Source of the DNA: Dryomyza anilis
Taxonomy: Eukaryota; Arthropoda; Insecta; Diptera; Dryomyzidae
Reading direction: 5' to 3'
Assembly: GCA_951804985.1 (NCBI GenBank)
Contig: OX638130.1
Coordinates: 80,408,583-80,472,582 of the forward strand
Length of the DNA stretch: 64,000 nt
The notes beneath the pieces were generated by a model. The model made no database searches, was not told where the DNA came from, and was given only the letters and a program-made list of their open reading frames with translations. This document shows, piece by piece, positions 48,631-57,335 of the stretch; position 1 is the first letter of the stretch; each line of letters starts with the position of its first letter. Position numbers and translations under genes: made by a program.

Positions 48631-49066
48631 AAAAAATATATATGGGCCATTCCACACCAAATCGACCAGCGGTTGGAAGTCACCTTCTTCGATTTCAATG
48701 AAATTTGGGCAGCTTATAAAGCTTATTGAGATATGCATTGACCAATTTATTTTTTTCGACCTCTACTTCCAGAGATACACTGCTTCAAAGTTACAAAAAT
48801 TGGCCAAAAATCACTTTTGTATGGTTGTTTATACTTCAATATCTCTTAAAGTAGAAAAGCTAGAGTGATTTTTGGCTCATTTTTTATAATTTTGAAGCAC
48901 TGTAGTGGTGCAAGTAGTGGTCGAAAAAAATAAAAAAAAAATGGTCAATGCATATCTCAATAAACTTTATCAGCTGCCTAAATTTCATTGAAATCGAAAA
49001 GGTAAAATCTCAAAATTTATTTTTTTTGGTCGATTTAGTGTGGAATGGCCCATATATATTTTTTTA
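48631..49066. mobile_element. Long inverted-repeat (hairpin) element
   Basis: The ends AAATATATATGGGCCATTCC and GGAATGGCCCATATATATTT are perfect complements. Pairing continues inward for about 180-190 bp per arm at high but imperfect identity: CGATTTCAATGAAATTTGGG, GAGATATGCATTGACCA and CCAAAAATCACT each have complements on the right. The loop is roughly 40-50 bp around 48,820-48,868. A decayed half-copy lies at 19,520. As DNA it is a foldback MITE; if transcribed it would make one long hairpin RNA. Confidence 0.75.
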
Positions 49067-49511
49067 AAATAATACAATGCAATTAGCACAGTGTGCCCCC
49101 GAGGAAAAAAAATAGATATGTGAACGCTGCCAATATTTCCAAAAATTGTTGTAGTCTTTTCGGGGATAATTTTATACGACAACACTCACCGAAAAAAAAA
49201 TAATATTTCATTAATTTTTTTAATTTTTGGAAAGCAAATTAATTATTGGATAGCAGATATATGTCAGCAGAGATCAAGTGAAGTCAATGTCTGAATATCT
49301 TGAGGAACAATATAAAAATGCAAACGAAATAAAGTGTATCCGAAAATGTCAGTCGATCATACCATTAAACCAAACAAAAGTTAAAATACGTTGCTGCTGG
49401 TATTGCCGAATGACATTAATTACACTACTCAACAAAACGAGAACACATTTTTGAATTAATTATTCTATATGTGAATTTATTCTATATAATTAGCGGTTAC
49501 TGATTTTGACC
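49067..49511. other. AT-rich stretch, nothing recognised
   Basis: No gene or repeat partner was recognised. Confidence 0.4.
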
Positions 49512-49965
49512 GCATATCCATCTTTTTTCTATTACATAACGTTTTTTTAAAAAAAGGCCCTTAAAGTTCAATACAACTTTTAGGCCCTTTTAGACAATTT
49601 TTACAATATATGTAATCTGTATTTAAAATATGTAACCGCACTTTTTCTTTACATTGCAACTTCAATTACTATATACCAACAAAAACTAATATGACGATAT
49701 ATATTGGAGATATTTGAATCTAAACTTTCGATTTTTTTATACTATTTTTAGATGCATTTCGCATTTCGGATATAAAGATAAATAAGAAAATGGTTTATGG
49801 TTATGCAGAGCATAGTTCAAACTAACGTTCAAAATTAACTGTTTTTTATGACGGAAACAGTGTTGATAGGGCATATTTTAAAAATGAGAACCGATCATTT
49901 TTAAAATATGCCCTATTAACACTGTTTTCGTAATAAACTGTAAAAGTTTAAAAAGCATGCATATT
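49512..49965 (-). mobile_element. TIR element R2, copy 2, with internal hairpin
   Basis: GCATATCCATCTTTTTTCTA at the start, AAGGCCC words, TGGTTATGCAGAGCATAGTT and the ATTTTAAAAATG block match 27,902-28,375 in reverse order. Unlike copy 1 it carries a hairpin with 36-bp arms (49,852-49,887 and 49,895-49,930, two mismatches) and a 7-nt loop, apparently an added inverted duplication. Confidence 0.55.
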
Positions 49966-49974
49966 TTGCATACA

Positions 49975-50169
49975 CTCGTTCCTCACAAAATCGTATTTTA
50001 CAAAACTATTCGTAGATTTTATAAACGAATGTCATTCTTACATAATACGAGAGATTATTATTTTTATTCGTAATTTATTGAATATTTTTGTAGATTTTTA
50101 CGAGTATTCGAAAGTATTCATACTATTAACGATAGCATTCGTACATTTTATGAAACATTCGTAAAACTA
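49975..50169. repeat. TTCGTA-rich repeat, left flank of R3 copy 2
   Basis: The words TTCGTA, TACGAA and TTTTACGA recur every 20-30 bp here and again at 51,142-51,790. The R3 element lies between the two blocks, so one TTCGTA-rich element was probably split by it. Confidence 0.45.
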
Positions 50170-51141
50170 CACGCTGCAAAAAATGGCTCTCCCAAACAGG
50201 CATTTACATGTGTGTTTTGGAATTTTCTTTTTAGAAAAACATTCAGGAACAATTAAATTATATACTGCACTATTAAATGATATTATTTGTTACTATTTGT
50301 ACCACAATTTTTATATTTTTAAATTTACAATTGACATTGTATTATTGATACGAATATGTTTTCTCAACAAACATCAAAAGACACGTATGCAGAAAATGGC
50401 GGTCACCGAGAGTCAACTTCGTATACAAGAAGAATATTGCAAGAATACTTTTATTTACATTCAATTTTTATTTTGTTTGTTTTTAAACATAAATATGGTA
50501 AAACGATGGCGTAGGTAGAAAATGCGGCGTAATGTTGCCAACTTCGTCTGTCGATAAATTCATTTCATTTTTTTGTTTATTTTCAAACATCAGTATGTTT
50601 AAAAGGACCAATACATTCTTCAAACGACGACAAAAGGACGTAGATAGAAAATTCAGCTCAACGAGTGCCAACTTCGTATACAAGGCGAATGATGGAAGAA
50701 TACATTTATTTAAATTCAATTTCTTTTTTGTTTGTTTTTAAACATCAATATGTTCAAACGATGGCAAAAGTTGGCGTAGGTAGAAAATGCGGCGCAATGT
50801 TGCCAATTTCGTCTGTCGATAACTAATCTAATGAAGACGAGCGTTACGAACATACGTTATAATTAGATTTGAATAACATTTTCTGTTTGTTTTGGAACAT
50901 AGTTATAACCAAGTAAACTGCCAAGAAATAATATATTCAAATGCAATTAAAATTTTATTGAACATATTTATGATAAGTTTGACAGATTCTGCTGGGGAAT
51001 ATATAAAATGTTTACACGTAGTAATATGTTATAATCATCTGAACAATAATTTAATTACACTTTATTCGTAATACATGTATGGTGATTTCGTATTATTTTA
51101 ATTACATTCAAACATTTTCAAACAAATCATTTCTATCCGTG
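50170..51141 (+). mobile_element. CACG...CGTG element R3, copy 2
   Basis: It begins CACGCTGCAAAAAATGGCTC and ends CATTTCTATCCGTG, the same ends as 45,816-46,665. Its middle (50,400-50,830) is expanded by a diverged tandem repeat. Three frames of 69-111 residues cross it, but they run through the repeat in different phases and I do not consider them genes. Confidence 0.65.
50400..50830. repeat. Diverged tandem repeat of about 130 bp inside R3
   Basis: CCAACTTCGT followed by CTGTCGAT or ATACAAG occurs at about 50,412, 50,536, 50,667 and 50,800. TTTGTTTGTTTTTAAACAT followed by CAATATG occurs between them. CTGTCGAT and ATACAAG versions alternate, so the true unit may be about 258 bp of two related halves. 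Confidence 0.6.
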
Positions 51142-51800
51142 ACGGAATTCATTTAAATTATTTACGCATGAATTGAATATTTTATGAATATATTTATATT
51201 TCTACGAATACATTCATACTTGTTACAAATATTTGTATATTTGTGTATTAAATTTTATAACTATCTGCCAGCGACCGCAATATCAATTAAAATAAAATGC
51301 TCTAAGTTGCTATTTGACGCAAACGTATTTCAGTTTTACTAAAATAAGAATGTTTGGTAAAATTCTACATATAGCCTCAAAATTTACAAAAATTTCATAG
51401 TTTTATGAAAGAATATTCGTAAAATATGTTAATTTTTCGTAAAAAAAAAATTAATGAAAAGTAATATAACAAAAGTTTCGTAATTTAAACGAAATATTTG
51501 TAATTGTTTTGTTATTTTATTTAACGAACATTGATTCGTAATATATACGAATATATATAAATGATTCGTGTATTCTACGAACTATTCTTGTATTTTACGA
51601 AATAAAAAATGTAAAAAAAAATATTTCATCCTAGAAATTTAATTTGAGTAATATATACGAATTCTTCATTAAAAATATTTTTGAACAAAATATATTATAA
51701 ATGATTCGTGTATTCTACGAATTATTCTTGTATTTTACGAAATGAAAAATGTAAAAAAAAATATTTCATTCTAGAAATTTAATTTGAGTGTATAATTTAC
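51142..51800. repeat. TTCGTA-rich repeat with 140-bp tandem duplication
   Basis: 51,558-51,650 and 51,698-51,790 are the same 93 bp with three differences; both start ATAAATGATTCGTGTATTCT and end AATTTAATTTGAGT, offset by 140 bp. The low divergence marks it as a recent local duplication inside an older TTCGTA-rich unit. Confidence 0.75.
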
Positions 51801-51830
51801 TAAAAATAGCAGTTTAAACTATATTTTTCT

Positions 51831-51985
51831 CAAAAAGACTACGTAATAGAAAAAAACAGAGTATGCTATTATAGGCATAAGTATTTTCATTAAAAAGTGA
51901 TTATATAACAGAGTAACAAAATTATTTTCACAATTGATGTATGTGATATCCATGGCAAAAATCGTGATAGTGTTATTATATCCTT
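51831..51985 (+). mobile_element. R2 fragment, copy 3
   Basis: TACGTAATAGAAAAAAACAG-AGTATGC matches the right end of R2 at 28,350-28,375, and further words (GATATCCATGGCAAAAATCG, GTGTTAT) parallel the sequence after 28,400. Confidence 0.45.
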
Positions 51986-52224
51986 CCATTAATATTATTT
52001 CATCACAATAAAGAGATAAATTTATCAAAAAAAAAGTTCTACATTTTTGAATTGCCTCCAATATTGTTCAAGGATACTTTTTATCCATAAAATTTGTTTA
52101 GCCTCTTATAAAAGTCTTGAATTTTTGAAACCCACCAGTTCTTTATCGACATAATTGAATTCGCGTTTTTTGAAATTTCATTGAATGCGTTATACGTAGG
52201 GAAAAATGTTTTAAAATTAAATAA
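51986..52224. other. AT-rich stretch, nothing recognised
   Basis: No supported gene. A 75-residue minus-strand frame is low complexity. Confidence 0.35.
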
Positions 52225-52860
52225 AATTGTGTTGAAATAAATTATAAACGACAATAAAACATATCTTAAATCAATTTCATTAAAATTGGAAACAATTGAA
52301 ATCAACAAAAAATTAAAAACAATTGTTATAAATTTTATATTTTTTTTTTATATATTTTTTATTTATTATGTGTTCTTTATTTATTTTTTTATATTTTATT
52401 TCAATATTCTTCTATCCTTTCTCCAGTTCTCATTTCCAATGGTATGTGTACTTTCTAAAGTGAATAACCTACTTTACGAACGGACATCATCTATCAACAT
52501 TAGTATTACTTAATATCTCGGTTTTATAAAATTTACTTCCTCAAAAAGGGTCTATGAATAATATGGCGTGGTGATATCGAACACAAAATTTCAGTTTAAT
52601 GCGTAAATGCTGCCCTTAGATGTATGTTGTATGCTTTTACATCACATTTTACACCGTAAAAGCTGCATACCTTTAGGGGCATGTCGCGAAATCTCGATTT
52701 TAAATCCAATGTGATTAAATTGAAAACAATTTCGTTTAATTTTAAAACATTATGTTTCAGTTTTAAACATTTGTTGTTGATTTTAAAGTATTTAAACAAA
52801 AGAATTTAAATAAATTTTATTTAATTTTATTACTTTACTTTATTCTTAGTGTAGTTAAAC
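52225..52860 (-). mobile_element. Inverted-repeat element R4, copy 1
   Basis: The whole stretch is the reverse complement of 55,552-56,065 in motif order: CTACACTAAG, AAACGAAATTGTTTTCAA, AATCACATTGGAT, AAAATCGAG, GACATGCCCC, a GCATTTACGCATTAAACTGA block, TTGTGTTCGATATCACC, then CTCATTTCCAATGG and AAACGACAATAAAA. Length is 510-640 bp depending on copy. No protein is encoded. Confidence 0.6.
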
Positions 52861-53634
52861 AATTATACAAACTGCATTTATAATAATTACTGATTACCGC
52901 CAATAAAAAACGGTTTATAAAAACATTATAAATGCGCCACACCCCAAACAACAATTACTTCCGTACTTAAAGATTCAATTAAAACTTTAGTTTGTGCGTT
53001 TCGTACACAACGACCCACTGTTGCAGTAAATTTATGTTCGATTCTCGATGCCATAAATTTCAGCACCTCTATCATGTAATTAAGACTTATCCGCATGCCG
53101 CATAAATATTTAGTTTGGCAGTAGTATTCCGAACATACTGTCCCCCACAACATGGTTGTGGTTTTGTTTAGCTGGGGTTGCATTGCATTGTTAAGTGCAT
53201 CAAAGAATCAACAAAAAAAAGTTGAACAAATCCTGAGGGGGTCTCCCATGCCCGTCTTATTGTAGAACCTCGTGTATTAAAGTAAAGATATTGAAATCTT
53301 GCGTTCGCAGTTATCGTTCGTTGTACTCTCTCGTATTATTTTTTGGGTCTGCGGGATGGTTTTTGTATCCGAAGCATGCACAGCAATGTAGATTGTATGT
53401 GCCTCTGGTAAGTGAGCATCTAGTTCACAGCGCCATGACCTTAAGCGAAAAATGTATTAATATGAGGGATGCCTGTGCCGTATTTGACATATTTGACATA
53501 TCGTCTGATGTCCAATTTTCAGATTTCAGAAACAAATAAAAGTTTTAAAACTGTTTTGGAATTGATTTCGTTACTTAAAGGTTTATGTTGAAGAATGGTG
53601 ATCCTTTGGATCCCGAAAAAAAATTACTTAATAT
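52861..53634. other. No supported gene
   Basis: A more complex block at 52,930-53,540 is crossed by minus- and plus-strand frames of 82-85 residues without domains. It is not clearly repetitive. It may be regulatory or an old element. Confidence 0.3.
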
Positions 53635-54045
53635 TGTTACGAAAATTCAGCCTACGGAAAACTGAGCTACAAGTTCGTATCTCTGGATTGCGTACAAAAT
53701 AAAAACACTCTTATGTTTGGTTTAAATAACAACAATTAATTTTATTAATTCATTAATTAATTTTATTAATAATTGTTATTAAAGAACTTTGCTAAAAACA
53801 AATTCTAACAACTGCTGCATGTCCACTATTTAACTTGACATTGATCACGCACGAGGTGCACTCGACCACTTTCCAATTACTATTGAAGTACTGTGCCTCA
53901 GATGCGGCGCCCTTACGTACTGCATGCATCAGTTCGACATGTTTCGTGAATGACGCATGCTATTGGCATCTCATTCGCACGCATGTGTTTCAATGTGCTG
54001 ATCTTCCATCTCTTTCTTGCACATTGCTTAGTGCGCTCTTTTACT
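53635..54045 (+). mobile_element. LTR fragment or solo LTR, copy 2
   Basis: Starts TGTTACGAAAATTCAGCCTA and shares with 13,600-13,929 (minus strand) CTCTGGATTG, CACTTTCCAATT, GCCTCAGATGC-GGCGCCC, CAGTTCGACATGTT, CTCATTCGCACGCATGTG and TTAGTGCGCT. This copy has about 120 extra bp of AT-rich sequence at 53,715-53,840. No internal retrotransposon region follows. Confidence 0.6.
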
Positions 54046-54218
54046 AAATTGTTCCCAAATAAGTTAAAAGTTCTCAAATTTCTTTACCCAATTACGTTTA
54101 AACCATGATAAAAATATTAACAGGTACACTCACTCTATTATTTTTAACAAAGTTTACATTGGCTGACACTAAACAAGTGTTTTGAATTTTAATAAAATAC
54201 GAAAAGGATATAAATAAA

Positions 54219-55199
54219 TTCGTCGTTGTAGAACGAAAAGTCACCAAATACATTTGTATGAAAAACTTAAATTTGATTAATATTATAAAAAGTAATTGAT
54301 GCGTTTTTAAAGTTGAAATATCAGTTGATAGATTTACATTATCTTATCATGTGGTAAAAATTGAGATCATAGATTAACCAGTTGGGAAGGTTAGATCACA
54401 TGGGAAATTTTAAAGTAGGTGTAATTATGATAGTTAGGATTATCAAAATTATAATCGGTCTAAGCCGACTATAAATACCCTACACATATGTGTGGTTACC
54501 ATTCAAAGTGATATATAGGTCACCAGGGTATACGAATCCTGAAAAAAACTACAAACATTCAATCGCTGAAGAACTTCCATTCATTTGATACCCATATTTA
54601 CAAATGGGTAGGTGTACCGAATTTGGATTTTTTTTTTGTGAACCACAAGTCTTTTCGCCGGAAAACATTATTATCATGTATTTGAGCATGATGTCAATAT
54701 ATATTTGACCAACAAAGTTTACCTAAGCACGTATACATAAAAATTGATCTTTATATGTACATTTTATATGAGGTATTTGAACATAAGTGGTCGGATCATA
54801 GGTCACAATGGACCGATCTCGCCAATTTTTTCGCACATACAGCGTAGGTATATTAGTAATCTAAGTTATAAGTTTCATTTATCTAGCTCTTCAATTTTAA
54901 AAGCCTTAGGGATTTCAACAGACAGACAGACAGACAGACGGACAGACAGACAGACGGACAGACAGACGGACAGACGGACATCGCTAAATCGACTCAGGAG
55001 GTCATGCTGATCAAGAATATATATACTTTTCCATACCGGAGATGCTTTCTTCTGGGTGTTACAAACGGCGTACCAAACTGAATATACCCTTTCACTCTTA
55101 GTGTAGGGTATAAAAATTGACAGATATATACAGATTTTTGTAAATGGCATTTGGAATTTTGAAAATGTATTTGGTGACTTTTCGTTCTACATCGACGAA
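54219..55199. mobile_element. TIR element interrupted by a mini-me copy
   Basis: Perfectly facing 37-bp arms with one mismatch lie at 54,219-54,255 (TTCGTCGTTGTAGAACGAAA then AGTCACCAAATACATTT) and 55,163-55,199. Between them sits the complete mini-me element at 54,376-55,116. Without it the host element would be about 240 bp. The near-identity of the arms says the host element is not old, and the mini-me copy is younger still. Confidence 0.7.
54376..55116 (+). mobile_element. mini-me / DINE-1-like element, subfamily A, copy 2
   Basis: Nearly identical to 32,650-33,361 from AACCAGTTGGGAAGGTTAGA to GTGTAGGGTATAAAAA. The main difference is the microsatellite, here longer (about 54,919-54,979) with alternating CAGACAGACAGACGGACAGA units, followed by TCGCTAAATCGACTCAGGAG. 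It lacks coding capacity. Confidence 0.85.
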
Positions 55200-55267
55200 A
55201 TAGAATATATAAAAAATATTTATATACATAGAATATTAGAATATTTATATAAATATTCGAATATTCT

Positions 55268-55540
55268 GTAGCGTCGGCAGCTCAAGGTTAGTGCGTTGGA
55301 CTGCGAGCCGAAATAACCCAGGTTCAAGTCTGGACTGGGGTTAACAACATCTTTTCATAGAAAACATTTTTCTATACCTCTCAGCAGTAAATGGCAAACC
55401 TACGAGAGTAAAACATTGCCTATGAAAGCTCTCACCCGCCGTTCGAAATCGACATTAAACTGTAGGTCCCTCCATTTTGAGTACAAATATAACACGCACA
55501 GCTCAAGTGGTGAGAGATCTCGTCGCGTCGTATAGCAAAG
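55268..55540 (+). mobile_element. tRNA-derived SINE, intact copy
   Basis: The head at 55,271-55,345 has an A-box-like GCAGCTCAAGGTTAGTGCG and a B box GGTTCAAGTCTGGACTGGGG at tRNA spacing, so it has an RNA polymerase III type 2 promoter. The cloverleaf is imperfect (mispairs in the anticodon stem), so it is not a working tRNA; the parent isotype is not clear. The body runs through AAATGGCAAACCTACGAGAG, GTAGGTCCCTCCATTTTGAG and ATAACACGCACAGCTCAAG to about TCGTATAGC. A second, interrupted copy lies at 27,188-27,892. Confidence 0.75.
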
Positions 55541-55551
55541 AAATTTCTACA

Positions 55552-56065
55552 CTGAAAAAAAATCGATGTTAAACGAAAGAACAAATGATTAAAACTGAAA
55601 TTAAACACAACATTTTAAATTTAAACGAAATTGTTTTCAAGTTAATCACATGTGATTGCAATAGTTTTAAAATCGAGTATTTGTGAAATGCCCCCGATGG
55701 CATGCAGCATTTAAGGTATGTTGCATAAATGTGAAATGCATAAACATCTGGGGGCTTCGTTTACGCTTTAAACTGAAACTTTGTGTCACCCGGCTCGTCC
55801 TATAATTTGTAGACAGTTTTTGAGGGCCCAAAATTTTTAAACCACGTATAATGTTGGTAGATTCTGGCCGTTAGTAAAAGAGGTTATTGGCTTTAGCAAG
55901 TTCACGCACCATTCCAAACGAGAACCGAACGACAAAATTGAAATAATAAATTTTAATTAAATTGTAAAAAAAAGTTTTTTTTTTAAACACTTATTTTAAA
56001 TTTTAATAAAATTGTTTTTATTATCGTTTGTGTTTTATTTTAACGCAATATCATTTAAGTTTAAC
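55552..56065 (+). mobile_element. Inverted-repeat element R4, copy 2
   Basis: Starts CACTGAAAAAAAATCGATGT directly after the SINE and ends around AACACATTTTTCCCA. AAATCGATGTTAAACG at the start and GTTTAACACATTTTT near the end face each other as imperfect terminal repeats. Middle words (ATGCCCCCGATGGCATGC, GTTTACGCTTTAAACTGAAA, CATTCCAAACGAGAACCGAA) match 52,225-52,860 in reverse. Confidence 0.6.
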
Positions 56066-56570
56066 ACATTTTTCCCAATTTCCCAAATCCAATATTAATC
56101 CCGTGATTTCTGAACAAAGTTTGGTTCACCCAATTCACTTCGTGATTGACATCACTGGTTGGCACCATACGTTCATGGTGCTTTGTGCACCATGCCCCCT
56201 AATGACTCCAAATGGAATTCCCTCATTGTTATTGCTCATTTTGGATTCACATTTGGACGAGTGCACGGTTGCCACAAGGCGCCACAGTGAATTAGGTTTC
56301 GCTCTCTCCATAATGACCACGTCCAGTCAGAGCAGACTACCGCGCAACCACTTATGGCATGTGCCGTATGTGCCACTCCAGACATTTCACCCCAATCAGC
56401 AATATTAACAAAAAAAATTCTTAAAAAAAGCAAACAACGACGAACACAATCGAACGATGTTGTTTTCAACTGCTGCGTACGTGTCGCTCCACTGTGGCTC
56501 GTTTATTTTTGGTAGCTGCTGCTGCGTCATTGCGATACATTGAATATCCATTATCTAATAAATGTAATCA
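56066..56570. other. GC-richer island, no supported gene
   Basis: Frames of 126 residues (plus, 56,028-56,408) and 77 and 61 residues (minus) overlap here. They conflict with each other, and none has a domain. Composition is mixed, with GCTGCTGCTGCGTC near 56,515. Candidate regulatory DNA or an untranslated exon. Confidence 0.3.
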
Positions 56571-57099
56571 ATGCCTGTTGGAAGTCCACCTCTGACGTTG
56601 CATTAGCTCGTAAAATTGCTGACAGCCTGCATAAAATGGCCTTTTATTAATAGGCATTTGCAACATCAAGAAGGCGTATTTTTTTACTCTTATTAAATAC
56701 TTAATCTTTAACAGATTTCCCAATATCAGACTTAATATTAAATTTTGAATGTACCCATCAAAACTATGTCGTAGTGTGGAATGTGCACCTGCGTTGTCTG
56801 ACTTTTTGTTCAATTCTCTCCATAAAGAACAGGTGGTATTTAGTATAAAATTGATTTCGGCTTTAAATTGATAAAATTGATTTCGGCTTTGCAAAGAATT
56901 TAAATGTCCTTTGAAAATTGTACAATTACAATACATAGTAAAATATTTTTATCTATAGAAGTGACGTATCTAAAATCAGTATGGCAGTATTAAATAAAAA
57001 TAATTAACATTTGGAAACATCTACGTCTACAAAGTTGCTAAATTGGACTTCATTCTCACATTCTTTATTAATAAAAATGCTTTTACCTTTTGTAACACC
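56571..57099. other. AT-rich stretch, no supported gene
   Basis: A 16-bp direct repeat, AAATTGATTTCGGCTTT-like, occurs at 56,848-56,866 and 56,876-56,892. The 122-residue minus-strand frame at 56,568-56,936 runs through it and has no domain. Confidence 0.3.
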
Positions 57100-57335
57100 T
57101 AAAACGATGCGTGGTAGGTATGAGATAGTATAAATCTTTCTAATCAGAGTTACGACTTTGGACTGAGACTAAGGGTTCCTGATTGTTTTTTGGAATCTCA
57201 ATTACAGCGAAGTAAAATGAGCTATATCAATCAAACTCAGAACTTGAAAAGGGAGACTTTTACGTTTATGAAACAATCGCCCTGCGTCTGTTTTCCCGAA
57301 ATGTTTGATATTGGCAAAACAAACATTCACCGACA
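57100..57335. repeat. Repeat R5, copy 1
   Basis: ACAATCGCCCTGCGTCTGTT followed by TTCCCGAAATGTTTGATATTGG matches ACAATCTCCCTACGTCTGTT and the following ACGACATTTTTAATATTGGG at 62,439-62,479. The upstream 100 bp align weakly. GTAACACC near 57,090 could be a mini-me remnant at the edge. Family unknown. Confidence 0.4.

Noticed and set aside
55268..55345. Functional tRNA gene
   Set aside because: The A and B boxes are good, but the anticodon stem mispairs and the sequence continues into a repeated body. It is the head of a SINE.
56028..56408. 126-residue plus-strand protein
   Set aside because: It starts within the R4 element and conflicts with minus-strand frames of similar length. No domain was recognised.
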